From: Chitinophaga sp. YR573
Lineage (GTDB): Bacteria; Bacteroidota; Bacteroidia; Chitinophagales; Chitinophagaceae
Reading direction: 5' to 3'
Length of the DNA stretch: 64,000 bases
Assembly (NCBI RefSeq): GCF_900110995.1
Contig: NZ_FOJF01000002.1
Location: 496,001 to 560,000 of the forward strand
Position numbers and translations under genes: made by a program. Below the pieces are notes generated by a model, which ran no database searches, was not told the DNA's origin, and was given only the letters and a program-made list of their open reading frames with translations. Below, in pieces: positions 42,408 to 52,530 of the stretch. How positions within the stretch are numbered: position 1 is the first letter of the stretch; every line of letters begins with the position of its first letter.

Positions 42408-42998
42408 ATGGATGCATTTCTGGCGCTAATCTGCGCATTCGGCGGTAATTTCAACCCCAGGGGCTGGGCATTTTGTTATGGCCAGCTATTGTCAATTTCA
42501 CAGAATGCCGCATTATTCTCTTTACTGGGAACTACTTATGGCGGCGATGGTATGACTACCTATGGCTTACCTGATCTGAGAGGTCGTACACTTATCGGAC
42601 AAGGGCAGGGTGTTGGTCGTCCAAATTATACTTTAGGGCAAACAGGTGGTGCTGAGTCAGTGATACTGACAATCAACAATCTGCCTGCACATACGCATAC
42701 CACGGATGTAAGTACCCTGATTGTAACGCCATCAGCATCAACTGCAGCAGCTACTACTAATACTCCGGGTCCTACGCTTGTACCTGCTGTATTACCTACA
42801 ATTGGGGGTGGTCCAAGTGCTACTCAAATCAAAGGTTATGCTGTGAAAAATGATAGTACAACACTGGCCGCAGGCACTGTAACTGGTAGTGTAACTATTG
42901 GTGCTACCGGTAGTGGCGCAGCTGTAGCTACTCAGGACCCTTATCTGGCAATCAGTTATATTATTGCTTTAGAAGGTATTTTCCCTAGCCGTAATTAA
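42408..42998 (+). CDS. Phage tail-collar domain protein (microcystin-dependent protein family)
   Basis: 196 residues. 'LALICAFGGNFNPRGWAFCY' with 'GQLLSISQNAALFSLLGTTY' and 'YGLPDLRGRTLIGQG' is the tail-collar signature. The Thr/Ala/Gly-rich middle (about 100-170) is a flexible or fibre-like part, and 'PYLAISYIIALEGIFPSR' closes the domain. There is no signal peptide. The family occurs in phage tails and as chromosomal proteins of unknown role in bacteria (Mdp). No other phage gene is nearby. It is the first gene of a tight set: the binding protein starts 14 bp later and the T9SS adhesin 14 bp after that. Confidence 0.88.
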   Translation: MDAFLALICAFGGNFNPRGWAFCYGQLLSISQNAALFSLLGTTYGGDGMTTYGLPDLRGRTLIGQGQGVGRPNYTLGQTGGAESVILTINNLPAHTHTTDVSTLIVTPSASTAAATTNTPGPTLVPAVLPTIGGGPSATQIKGYAVKNDSTTLAAGTVTGSVTIGATGSGAAVATQDPYLAISYIIALEGIFPSRN

Positions 42999-43011
42999 TT
43001 AGTAGTATAGT

Positions 43012-44175
43012 ATGAAGCCACCCCTCACTATTGGGTTCCTCACTCCTTATTCTGGTATTTATCCGCATTACTCCAGCCACCTGGTTACAGGTTGGTTATT
43101 GGGTATGGGGCTTGATCCTGTACGACAAAGGTCTGTACAGTTTATGTTTGAGTATACTCAAATGGGAGGGGTGGAAGCATCTGTTGCTGCTGCCCGTAAA
43201 CTGCTTTTTTTTAACAGGGTGGATATACTGTCTGGTTTAGTCAGTTACAAAGCTGCACCCGGATTGATCCCGTTAATTGAAAACGATAAGAAGCCTGCTT
43301 TCTTCTTTGATATGGGGGAATATGTTCCACATTTTCCTTACCTGAGCCCTGATGTATTCTATGCATCGCACCAGCTATGGCAATCACAGTATGCATTGGG
43401 TCATTGGGCACAAAGTAACCTGGGGAATGGCGGGCGGATGATAATGCCTGTATATGAGGCAGGTTATCATCTGACTGGTGCGTTTCAACAGGGAGTAGCG
43501 GCAGCAGGCGGCACGCAGATCAGTTTTAATGTATTACCGTTTGATCATAATGAACCGGACCGTATGGAGCTAGATGCTATTTTTGATCAACTATCAAAAG
43601 ATGCCCCGCCATACGTACATGCTATATTTGCCGGCAACATGGGAACCAGGTTCCTGGAAAAATGGATACAGAGTGGTTTCCATAAAAAGATCCCCTTGCT
43701 GATAAATGAAACAATGGCATATGATGATATACTGGATGATATAAAACATGCAGACCTGCAAATATATACATCCATGATGTGGATGCGTGAAGATGAAAAT
43801 AAAGCCAATCAGGCATTTGTGAAGAAGTTTGAAAGTATTGCACATCAGCCAGCTAATATGTATGCTTTAATGGGATATGAAGCAGGACTGATGTGGAGAG
43901 AGTTGTTGCCCCACGCCCAAAAAAGAGATTGGGATACCGTTAAGCAGTTACTAAGAACTGGTGTCATCAATGGTCCCAGGGGAGAGAAGAATTTTTATCC
44001 TTCCTCAGGATTTGCTTTACCGGTATCTAACATTATAAAAATAACTACCTCAGGAAATAAAATAAATAAAATTATTGTTGATCAGGGAAAAGGAATGCGC
44101 TATGATGCGAAAGAATTTGAATTGATCCATAATGAATCCGTGTCAGGATGGCAAAACCCCTTTCTCTGTATTTAA
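43012..44175 (+). CDS. Type 1 periplasmic-binding-fold protein without signal peptide
   Basis: 387 residues. The fold of branched-chain amino-acid binding proteins (Peripla_BP_6): 'LTIGFLTPYSGIYPHY', 'ARKLLFFNRVDILSGLVSY', 'KKPAFFFDMGEYVPHFPYLS', 'FKQ'-type hinge helices, and 'NMYALMGYEAGLMWRELLP' at the end. Most members begin with a signal peptide, but this frame starts directly at 'MKPPLTIGFLTP', and no upstream extension is possible because the previous stop is 13 bp away. It is therefore likely cytosolic, unless exported by an unusual route. No ABC transporter genes are adjacent. It sits between a tail-collar gene and a T9SS adhesin gene, so a sensory or ligand-gating role is a guess. 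Confidence 0.7.
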   Translation: MKPPLTIGFLTPYSGIYPHYSSHLVTGWLLGMGLDPVRQRSVQFMFEYTQMGGVEASVAAARKLLFFNRVDILSGLVSYKAAPGLIPLIENDKKPAFFFDMGEYVPHFPYLSPDVFYASHQLWQSQYALGHWAQSNLGNGGRMIMPVYEAGYHLTGAFQQGVAAAGGTQISFNVLPFDHNEPDRMELDAIFDQLSKDAPPYVHAIFAGNMGTRFLEKWIQSGFHKKIPLLINETMAYDDILDDIKHADLQIYTSMMWMREDENKANQAFVKKFESIAHQPANMYALMGYEAGLMWRELLPHAQKRDWDTVKQLLRTGVINGPRGEKNFYPSSGFALPVSNIIKITTSGNKINKIIVDQGKGMRYDAKEFELIHNESVSGWQNPFLCI

Positions 44176-44188
44176 TTAATATGTTCAT

Positions 44189-47100
44189 ATGAAGAACACT
44201 TTTACAAAATTTATCAGCAAGCTATTGCTGATATTATGCTTTTTGTTCACTGGCTATCAGGGCTTCGCTCAGTATACGGCGACTACGATAGCTACTGGTG
44301 GTGGTGAGTATCCTGCCATGGCTAAAGACCAGTCGAATAATATATACGTGGTGCGGCTGACCAGTGGCGTCAATTACGAAGTAGTTAAGTTTACTGGCGG
44401 TGATCCGGCTGTTGCTACAGTGCTTATTACTGGTTTGAATGCAGGCTCAGGAAGCCTTATTTTTTCCTGGGGACTTGCTGTGAACAGCAGCGGAGATGTA
44501 TTCGTAACAAATGCTAATCAGGATGATGGCTGGGAAATTATTAAATGGAGGGCTGCTACTGGTACGAGTGCAGTTATCCATACAGGTAACTATTATTCAT
44601 CCCTGGCAATAGATAATTCTGATAACTTACTATCACTGGAATATGATGGGGTTAGCAATTATCAGGTGTGGAAATACCCGGCAGGTGCTGAAGGCAGTAC
44701 CGGTTCTCTTGTTTATAACGGAATTACTTATCCTGGTCCCACCCTCACTTATCCCTGGGGTTTGTCTGTTGATTCCCATAATGATATTTTCTTCCTGGGT
44801 TTCCTGGAAACGAATGGCGGCAGTTTATATAAACTGAGTTATCCGTCTTATAGTCTTACTACGCTGGGAACAAACAAATCATATACTGCACTGACTATTG
44901 ATGACAATGATAATTTATATACCAGTGAAGGTATAGATGCCACCACTGCGCAGGTGGTAAAGTATACATATCCTGTGACGGTTGGCGCAACAGGAACATC
45001 GATTTATGCCGGACTTGCAAGCGCCGCACCTACTTACCCATGGGGACTGGCAGTGAATAGTAGCGGACAGATATTTGCGAATGATGGCGCTGCATCAGGT
45101 AGCGGAAGAATCGTACGCCTTGATCCGCCTACTTCTTTGGTTAGCGCTGTTACGCGCTTAAATTCAACACCAACAGCTGCCACCATTGTTACTTACGCGG
45201 TAATTTTCAATAAGTCTGTTACAGGTGTTACCCCGTCATCATTCGGTTTGACCACTAGTGGTAGCGTTACAGGTGCGGCTGTATCCGGTGTATCCGGCAG
45301 CGGAACTACCTATGTAGTGAGTGTCAATACTGGCACCGGTGATGGTACAATACGGCTGAATGTAACAGGAACGGGAGTTGTTCCTACTACTACCAATGTT
45401 CCTTATACCAGTGGTCCGGCATATACAATAGATAAAACACCACCAGTTGGTTCAATAGTCATCAATAGTGGTGCAACGCTTACCAACAATGCTACTGTAA
45501 CATTAACGCTTGCGGCTACGGATGCGAGTGGCATACAGATGCGTTTCTCTAATGATGGTAGTGCATGGAGTTCTTATCAAGCATATGCAACCAGCAAGTC
45601 CTGGGCGCTTTCTGCAGGTGACGGATTGAAAACGGTATATGTGCAGTATGGTGATAATGCAGGTAATATACAAGGTTACAATTCTACAATTACACTGGAT
45701 CAGACGGTTCCGGTAACAACAATATTAACTGGTCCTGCTAGTCTTACAAATAGTACAAGTGCAACTTTCACTTTCTCTTCCAATGAAGCTGGCAGTACAT
45801 TCCAGGGTAGTATTGATGCTGGACCATTTAATCCTATTTCGTCTCCGGCTACTTATAGCGGTCTTACAGATGGCGCACATTCGGTGTTAGTAAGGGCAAA
45901 AGATCCTGCTGGTAATTTTTCAACGCCAGTTGCTTACAACTGGACAGTAGATCAGACTGCACCAACAGTTGCATCAGTAGGGGTACCTGCTAACGGATAT
46001 TATGTGATCGGTTCATCAATGAACTTCGTTGTTAATTACTCGGAGAATGTAGTGTTAGATGTAACAGGTGGAACACCTTATCTGAATGTCATACTTAATT
46101 CCGGTACTGTACAGGCTAGTTATGTGAGCGGCTCCGGTACCAGTGCATTGACTTTCACTTATGTTGTGGTAGATGGAGATGCGGATATGGACGGTCCTTC
46201 CCTGGGTGCTAACTTACAGACAAACGGTGCTACAATTAATGATGCGGCTGGTAATACAGCCGATGTTACATTACAAAATCCAGGTAGTCTTTCAGGTGTG
46301 TTCGTAAATACGACCAGACCAACAGTTACATTGGCCTCTTCAGAACTTCCTTTATTAAATCATGCTATTACTGCTACTATCACCTTTAGTGAAGCAGTAA
46401 CAGGATTTACAAGTGGAGATATTCAGGCAACCAATGCAACAATTACAGCATTTACTACTTCAGATAATATCACTTACAGTATAACAGCAACGCCTGTTAC
46501 TGATGGTCCGGTAAGTTTGAGTGTACCTGCTTCTGTAGCTCTGAATGTGGCTGGTAATCCAAATCAGGCATCCACAAATACGCTGAGCTTTACTTATGAT
46601 ATTACCAAACCGGTAGTGAGTTCAGTTAGTGCACCAGCGGATGGTTATTACAAAGCAGGTGATAATCTGGGCTTCACCGTTACATTCGATGGAGCTGTTG
46701 CTGTAAATACTACAGGTGGCAACCCATATCTTAATGTAACAATCGGCAGCAGCGTTGTACACGCAACACTTATTAGTACAACCGCAAATGCGTTGAATTT
46801 TGCCTATACTGTAGTGGATGGAGATCAGGATATGGACGGTATTGCAGTAGGTAGCCTGGTATTGAATGGCAGTACCATAAAAGATGCTGCGGGTAATAAT
46901 GCTACACTTACCTTGAATAATATCGCCAGCACTGCAAATGTGTTTGTGAATACTACGCATCCTTCCGTGGTATTGTCTAGCACTCTCAGTGTTGTAAATG
47001 CACCATTTACTGCCACTATCACCTTTAGCGAAGCTGTAACAGGATTTGCTATCGGAGATATTACTGCTGGTAATGGAACCCTGAGCAATCTGCAAACTTC

Positions 47101-50100
47101 AGATAATATTACTTATACCGTACTGGTAACACCAACAGCAGAAGGTTCCGTTACACTGAATGTAGCTGCAGATGTTGCAGTGAATATTGGTAATAATGGT
47201 AACACGTATGCTGCACAGTTAAATGTATTGTACGATATAACACCACCTGCTGTCACCTCTGTAAGCGTACCTGCGAATGGTTATTACGTAACAGGTAACA
47301 ATATGAACTTCACCGTTACATTCTCAGAACCTATTGCTATGAGTTTTGCCGGTAGTACTCCATATCTTAATATTACTATTGGCAGCAGTGTTGTACAGGC
47401 AACATATATAAGTGGAACAACGACTTCGCTGACATTCAGGTATACCGTAGTGGATGGTGATCAGGATATGGATGGTATTGCAGTAAATAGCCTGAACTTA
47501 AACGGTCACACCATAAAAGATGGAGCCGGAAATGATCTGACACTTACATTGAATAATGTAGGCAATACTTCCGGCGTGTTTGTGAATACAGCACATCCTT
47601 CAGTAGTAGTGTCAACCACTGCTCCTGCAATAGTAAACGCACCATATACTGCTACTATCACTTTCAGTGAAGCTGTAACAGGATTTACTATCGGAGATAT
47701 TACTAAGACTAACGCTACACTCAGCAACCTGCAAACAGCAGACAACATTACATATACAGTACTGGTTACACCAACTGCAAATGGGAATGTAAGTGTAGCT
47801 GTTGGGGCTAATGTTGCGGTGAATATCGCTAACAATGGTAATGCTGCATCCAACACCATACTTGTAATGTATGATGCAACGGCACCGACTATTACAACAG
47901 TTGGCGTACCTGCAAATGGATATTATAAACTGGGGGCTGCACTGAACTTCACCGTTAATTACTCGGAGAATGTTATAGTGGATGTAACGGGTGGTACTCC
48001 TTATTTAAATGTGGTACTCGCTACCGGTACTGTACATGCCAGTTATGTAAGCGGTAGTGGTACAAGTGCATTAACCTTCAGTTATACGGTGCAGTCTGGC
48101 GACCTTGATATGGACGGACCAAGTCTGGGAACTAATCTGCAAACCAATGGAGGTACAATAAGAGATGCAGCTACCAACGATGCAGATGTAACATTGCAGA
48201 ATGTAGGTAGCCTGACAGGTGTATTTGTAGATGGAATAAAGCCTGCTGTAGTAGTATCAACTGCTGCACCGGCATTAGTGAACCAGGCAATTACAGCAAC
48301 CATCACGTTTAGTGAAGCTGTAACAGGTTTGACAACCGGAGATTTCGTAACAACGAATGCGACGGTAAGCAATCTGCAGACTTCTGACAATATTACTTAT
48401 ACGGTACTGGTAACACCTGTTGCGGATGGTGCAGTAGATATCAGCGTTCCTGCTGCTGTGGCTCAGGACGTTGCTGGTAATGATAATACAGCGTCCAATA
48501 CAATCAGTTTCACCTATGATGGAACAGCGCCTGTTGTTACATCTGTGGCTGTACCTGCAAACGGATATTATAAAGCTGGAACTACGCTTGGCTTCACTGT
48601 TAATTTTGATGGAAACATTATCCTGAATACAACAGGTGGTACACCTTATATCAATGTGACCATTGGTTCTTCAGTTGTACAGGCAGCATGTACCGGTACA
48701 TCGGGATCAGCAGCATTGACCTTCAGTTATACCGTGCAGAATGGAGATATGGATATGGATGGTATCACAGTGGGCAGCCTGGTACTGAATGGTGGTACTA
48801 TAAAAGATGCGGCTACCAATAATGCGGTGTTAACACTGAATAATACAGGTAGTACAACGGGAGTATTCGTAAATACAGCGCAACCGACAGTAGTAGTATC
48901 TACCACAGCTGCTGCAAAAGTAAATGCACCATTTACGGCAACGATCACCTTTAATGAAGCTGTGACAGGTTTCGCCATAGGAGATATTGTAACATCCAAT
49001 GCTACATTAAGCAACCTGCAAACTTCAGATAACATTACTTATACCGTATTGGTAACACCAACAGCGGAAGGTATAGTGACAGTGAACGTTCCTGCAAATG
49101 CTGCTGTAAATATTGGTAATAACGGTAATACGGTTTCAAATACGTTAAGTGTTACCTATGATATAACAGCGCCTGTTGTTACTGTAGTTACAGTACCAGC
49201 GAATTATTATTATAAGGCCGGAAGTAATCTTGCCTTCACAGTTCAGTTCAGTGAGAATATAGTACTGAATACAACAGGTGGTAATCCTTATATTAATGTA
49301 ACGATTGGTTCTACTGTTGTACAGGCATCATTCCTGGGTACCTCAGGATTGCAGGCATTAAACTTCCTGTATACCGTGCAGAATGGGGATATGGATATGG
49401 ATGGTATCACAGTGGGCAGCCTGGTATTAAATGGTAGTACTATAAAAGATGCGGCTACCAATGATGCTGTATTAACACTGAATAATACAGGTAGTACAGC
49501 AGGGGTGTTTGTAAATACATCACATCCTTCGGTGGTACTGTCTACTGCAGCTGCTGCAATTGTGAACACACCATTTACTGCAACGATCACATTTAGCGAA
49601 GCCGTAACAGGATTTGCAATCGGGGATATCGTTGTATCGAATGCCACATTGAGTAACCTGCAAACCACAGATAATATCACCTATACCGTACTGGTAACAC
49701 CAGTAACAGATGGTGCGGTGAGTGTTAATGTTCCTGCTACGGTGGCTGTGAACATAGGTAACAATGATAATACTGCATCTAATAGCTTAAGTGTAATGTA
49801 TGATGCTACAGCGCCTGTTGTAACTTCAGTAGCTGTACCGGCGAACGGATATTATAAGGATGGCACTACACTTAACTTTGTGGTTAACTACAGTGAAAAT
49901 GTGATAGTAAATACGGCAACGGGAGTTCCTTATATCAATGTAGCGTTGACTACTGGTGGCGTAAACGCTGCATATGTAAGTGGTAGTGGTACCAGTGCAT
50001 TAGTCTTCAGTTACACAGTACAGCCAGGCGATATGGATATGGATGGTATTACAGTGGTTAGTCTGGTAAGAAATGGAGGTAGTATAAAGGATGTTGCAAC

Positions 50101-51559
50101 TAACAATGCTGTAGTGACGCTGAACAATATAGCCAGTACTGCTGGTGTGTTTGTGAATACGGCCACTCCTCTGGTATATATCTCTACCACGGCTGGTGTT
50201 ATTGTAAATACACCATTCACCGTACAATTATCATTTACTGAGGCGGTGACAGGTTTGACCAGCAGTGATATTACAGCATCTAATGCAACAGTCAGCAATC
50301 TGCAAACAACAGATAATATTGTTTATACGGCGTTAATAACTCCTTTTGCTGATGGTGTTGTAAATGTTAACGTACCAGCTGGTTCAGCGGTGAACGTTGT
50401 TGGTAATGGTAATTCAGGAAATAACCTTTTAGCTATTGTGTATGATGCGACTGCTCCGGTTATTGCGACCGGCCTAACTTTCAATATTGCTGAAAGAAGC
50501 CCGGTTGGTACACTGGTTGGAACAGTAACGGCTGTGGAAGCAAGGGGTACTTTACAGAACTGGACGATCGCCAGCGATGATTCCGGTGGAGCGTTCTCCA
50601 TTGATAACACTGGTAGCATCCATGTTCAGAATGTGGCACTTCTTAACAGTAAGGCGAATAGCACTGTTACGCTCACTATCACGGTAAGCGATGGATTAAA
50701 TACCAGCATTGCAGAAACTGTAACAGTGAATGTGAAACTGGTGAACCAGGCACCTTTACTGGATCCTGTCAGCAGCGTGGTAATGTGTACAAACACAGAT
50801 TCTCATACGATACAGTTAACCGGCGCTTCTGCGGTGGAAACTGATCAGACATATGGCTTCTCTGTAAGTGCGGATAAACCAAACTTTGATGTATTGTCAG
50901 TTAGCGCGGCAGGTTTAATTACCTACCAGCTGAAAGCAGGTACATCTGGTATCACAACAGTGACCGTAACAATTAAAGATAATGGTGGTACTGCCAACGG
51001 AGGTGTTGATACATCACGCCGCACATTTACTATCACAGCCAATAGCTTACCGCTTATCAGCATCAGCAGCGATAAAGGAAATGCGATCTCCAAAGGAGAT
51101 ATTGTCCACCTCACCGCAACCGGTGGTACTTCTTACAGCTGGAATAATGCAGACGGTAATATCAGCGGTCAGCTGACTGATATCCTGGAAGCAAGACCAA
51201 TGGAGAACACCACTTACAGCGTAACAGTGACAGATGCAGAAGGTTGTAGCGACAGCGCAACAATCAGTGTGAAAGTGGTGGAAGACTTCAAGGTAGATGC
51301 GATCAATATCCTGACGCCAAATGGTGACGGTAAGAATGACAAGTGGGTAATCAAAAACATAGATAGCTATCCAAACAATGAAGTGAGGATCTTCGATCGT
51401 ACCGGCCGACTGGTATACACACGTAGAAACTACAACAATGAATGGGATGGTACTATGAATGGTTCAGCACTTCCAGAAGGTACTTACTATTATATTTTAA
51501 CGATTGAAGGTGGTAAGACTGCGAAAGGTTATATCACTATCATCAGAGACCGGAATTAA
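44189..51559 (+). CDS. 2456-residue T9SS-secreted adhesin with Ig-like repeats and type B sorting domain
   Basis: Signal peptide of 28 residues ending GYQGFAQ. Residues about 30-330 form repeated NHL/SBBP-like strands ('NIYVVRLTSGVNYE', 'GLAVNSSGDVFVT'). Bacterial Ig-like domains follow. The main body (about 600-2100) has seven copies of a roughly 214-residue unit, each with two Ig-like halves: one starting VPANGYYKAG and one containing 'TATITFSEAVTGF' (Big_12-like). A cadherin-like segment lies at about 2100-2180. The C-terminus (about 2370-2456) is the CHU_C type B domain: 'NILTPNGDGKNDKWVI', 'VRIFDRTGRLVY', 'YYYILTIEGGKTAKGYITII'. It is exported by the Sec pathway, then by T9SS to the cell surface or medium. 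PorP/SprF follows 8 bp downstream. Confidence 0.93.
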   Translation: MKNTFTKFISKLLLILCFLFTGYQGFAQYTATTIATGGGEYPAMAKDQSNNIYVVRLTSGVNYEVVKFTGGDPAVATVLITGLNAGSGSLIFSWGLAVNSSGDVFVTNANQDDGWEIIKWRAATGTSAVIHTGNYYSSLAIDNSDNLLSLEYDGVSNYQVWKYPAGAEGSTGSLVYNGITYPGPTLTYPWGLSVDSHNDIFFLGFLETNGGSLYKLSYPSYSLTTLGTNKSYTALTIDDNDNLYTSEGIDATTAQVVKYTYPVTVGATGTSIYAGLASAAPTYPWGLAVNSSGQIFANDGAASGSGRIVRLDPPTSLVSAVTRLNSTPTAATIVTYAVIFNKSVTGVTPSSFGLTTSGSVTGAAVSGVSGSGTTYVVSVNTGTGDGTIRLNVTGTGVVPTTTNVPYTSGPAYTIDKTPPVGSIVINSGATLTNNATVTLTLAATDASGIQMRFSNDGSAWSSYQAYATSKSWALSAGDGLKTVYVQYGDNAGNIQGYNSTITLDQTVPVTTILTGPASLTNSTSATFTFSSNEAGSTFQGSIDAGPFNPISSPATYSGLTDGAHSVLVRAKDPAGNFSTPVAYNWTVDQTAPTVASVGVPANGYYVIGSSMNFVVNYSENVVLDVTGGTPYLNVILNSGTVQASYVSGSGTSALTFTYVVVDGDADMDGPSLGANLQTNGATINDAAGNTADVTLQNPGSLSGVFVNTTRPTVTLASSELPLLNHAITATITFSEAVTGFTSGDIQATNATITAFTTSDNITYSITATPVTDGPVSLSVPASVALNVAGNPNQASTNTLSFTYDITKPVVSSVSAPADGYYKAGDNLGFTVTFDGAVAVNTTGGNPYLNVTIGSSVVHATLISTTANALNFAYTVVDGDQDMDGIAVGSLVLNGSTIKDAAGNNATLTLNNIASTANVFVNTTHPSVVLSSTLSVVNAPFTATITFSEAVTGFAIGDITAGNGTLSNLQTSDNITYTVLVTPTAEGSVTLNVAADVAVNIGNNGNTYAAQLNVLYDITPPAVTSVSVPANGYYVTGNNMNFTVTFSEPIAMSFAGSTPYLNITIGSSVVQATYISGTTTSLTFRYTVVDGDQDMDGIAVNSLNLNGHTIKDGAGNDLTLTLNNVGNTSGVFVNTAHPSVVVSTTAPAIVNAPYTATITFSEAVTGFTIGDITKTNATLSNLQTADNITYTVLVTPTANGNVSVAVGANVAVNIANNGNAASNTILVMYDATAPTITTVGVPANGYYKLGAALNFTVNYSENVIVDVTGGTPYLNVVLATGTVHASYVSGSGTSALTFSYTVQSGDLDMDGPSLGTNLQTNGGTIRDAATNDADVTLQNVGSLTGVFVDGIKPAVVVSTAAPALVNQAITATITFSEAVTGLTTGDFVTTNATVSNLQTSDNITYTVLVTPVADGAVDISVPAAVAQDVAGNDNTASNTISFTYDGTAPVVTSVAVPANGYYKAGTTLGFTVNFDGNIILNTTGGTPYINVTIGSSVVQAACTGTSGSAALTFSYTVQNGDMDMDGITVGSLVLNGGTIKDAATNNAVLTLNNTGSTTGVFVNTAQPTVVVSTTAAAKVNAPFTATITFNEAVTGFAIGDIVTSNATLSNLQTSDNITYTVLVTPTAEGIVTVNVPANAAVNIGNNGNTVSNTLSVTYDITAPVVTVVTVPANYYYKAGSNLAFTVQFSENIVLNTTGGNPYINVTIGSTVVQASFLGTSGLQALNFLYTVQNGDMDMDGITVGSLVLNGSTIKDAATNDAVLTLNNTGSTAGVFVNTSHPSVVLSTAAAAIVNTPFTATITFSEAVTGFAIGDIVVSNATLSNLQTTDNITYTVLVTPVTDGAVSVNVPATVAVNIGNNDNTASNSLSVMYDATAPVVTSVAVPANGYYKDGTTLNFVVNYSENVIVNTATGVPYINVALTTGGVNAAYVSGSGTSALVFSYTVQPGDMDMDGITVVSLVRNGGSIKDVATNNAVVTLNNIASTAGVFVNTATPLVYISTTAGVIVNTPFTVQLSFTEAVTGLTSSDITASNATVSNLQTTDNIVYTALITPFADGVVNVNVPAGSAVNVVGNGNSGNNLLAIVYDATAPVIATGLTFNIAERSPVGTLVGTVTAVEARGTLQNWTIASDDSGGAFSIDNTGSIHVQNVALLNSKANSTVTLTITVSDGLNTSIAETVTVNVKLVNQAPLLDPVSSVVMCTNTDSHTIQLTGASAVETDQTYGFSVSADKPNFDVLSVSAAGLITYQLKAGTSGITTVTVTIKDNGGTANGGVDTSRRTFTITANSLPLISISSDKGNAISKGDIVHLTATGGTSYSWNNADGNISGQLTDILEARPMENTTYSVTVTDAEGCSDSATISVKVVEDFKVDAINILTPNGDGKNDKWVIKNIDSYPNNEVRIFDRTGRLVYTRRNYNNEWDGTMNGSALPEGTYYYILTIEGGKTAKGYITIIRDRN
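45983..50470 (+). repeat. Seven in-frame tandem repeats of about 642 bp within the adhesin gene
   Basis: Unit starts (the codon for V or A of VPANGYY) are at 45983, 46631, 47267, 47906, 48551, 49193 and 49835, spaced 636-648 bp. Units 5 and 6 are nearly identical at DNA level over the segment coding 'GDMDMDGITVGSLVLNG' (about 48742-48850 and 49385-49495), a sign of recent duplication or gene conversion. Confidence 0.88.
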
Positions 51560-51567
51560 CTTATTTT

Positions 51568-52473
51568 ATGAATATACGTTCCTTATTCGTTAGCTGCCTT
51601 ATTCTGGCAGCAGGTAGCAAAGCCGGTGCGCAATCACTCAGTAATGCCCAGGCATTACTTGAGCCATCCGGTACCCAGTACTTTCAAAACCAGTACCTGA
51701 GTAACCCGGCTATGGCCGGTCTTGAAAAGGGCCTCCACCTGAACGCGGCTTACCGCAAACAGTGGAGTGGTATTGATGGTGCGCCTGTAACTAAGTTCTT
51801 CACCGCAGATGGTGCGGTGGGGAACAGGGTGGGAGCAGGGCTGAACATCTTCAACGATGTGGCCGGCCTTATCAACAGGACCCGCATTGGGCTTACTTAC
51901 GCCTATCACCTGCCACTGAGCGATGGTGATCATCAGTTACACTTTGGTTTAACAGCAGCATTCAATGTACAGCGCATCGATTACAAAAACGTAGACGGGG
52001 ATGTTACGGACCCTTCTGTAAGTGCATTCAACCGCCGCGACGACTACTTTGAAGCGGAGTATGGTATGGCATATACGGATACCAAACTGACCCTGCAGGC
52101 TTCACTGCCAAACGTAAGGAGTATTGTTACCGGTGATAACAAAGGAGTTGACGGAGGTGGTATCTTCTTCACTGCTGCATCTTACAGGTTTGCAGTAGAT
52201 GAGACGATTACCTCTGTAGAACCTAAACTCTGCTATCGCGGAATAAGGGGATATGACAATATCCTGGATGCTGGTGTGAATGTATCTTTACTGAACAATG
52301 TTGCCAATGTAATGGCGATGTATCATACTTCTAAAAGTGTGACTGCCGGTATAGGGGTGAACATCATGAAAACGGTGGGTGTACAGGCTATGTATACTTC
52401 CCAGACAGGTGGTGTGAAGACTTATGTAGATGGTACGTTTGAAGTAGGAGTAACAGTGAACCTGTTCAAATAG
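51568..52473 (+). CDS. PorP/SprF-family T9SS membrane protein
   Basis: 301 residues with a signal peptide (MNIRSLFVSCLILAAGSKAGAQ). Typical 'FQNQYLSNPAMAGLEKGLHL' opening, then 'YRKQWSGIDGAPVTKFFTAD', a regular alternation of beta strands and a 'GVTVNLF' C-terminal strand, indicating an outer-membrane beta-barrel. Members lie next to the large type B cargo proteins they anchor or help to export, as here with the adhesin 8 bp upstream. It is closed by a bidirectional terminator. Confidence 0.92.
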   Translation: MNIRSLFVSCLILAAGSKAGAQSLSNAQALLEPSGTQYFQNQYLSNPAMAGLEKGLHLNAAYRKQWSGIDGAPVTKFFTADGAVGNRVGAGLNIFNDVAGLINRTRIGLTYAYHLPLSDGDHQLHFGLTAAFNVQRIDYKNVDGDVTDPSVSAFNRRDDYFEAEYGMAYTDTKLTLQASLPNVRSIVTGDNKGVDGGGIFFTAASYRFAVDETITSVEPKLCYRGIRGYDNILDAGVNVSLLNNVANVMAMYHTSKSVTAGIGVNIMKTVGVQAMYTSQTGGVKTYVDGTFEVGVTVNLFK

Positions 52474-52500
52474 AGAAGACACTTTCTATATAACAACGAA

Positions 52501-52528
52501 AAAGGGTTGGCCAGTTGGCCAACCCTTT
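52501..52528. terminator. Bidirectional intrinsic terminator
   Basis: AAAGGGTTGGCC/GGCCAACCCTTT with a 4-nt loop AGTT, between the convergent PorP/SprF and EF-G genes. Confidence 0.9.
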
Positions 52529-52530
52529 CT

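Noticed and set aside
42408..42998. Prophage remnant
   Set aside because: Only a tail-collar domain is present; no integrase, terminase, capsid or att-like repeats. The gene is embedded in a T9SS unit.
46622..50619. Long antisense frames in the adhesin repeats
   Set aside because: They recur with each repeat unit because the sense codons are repetitive; composition mirrors the sense strand.
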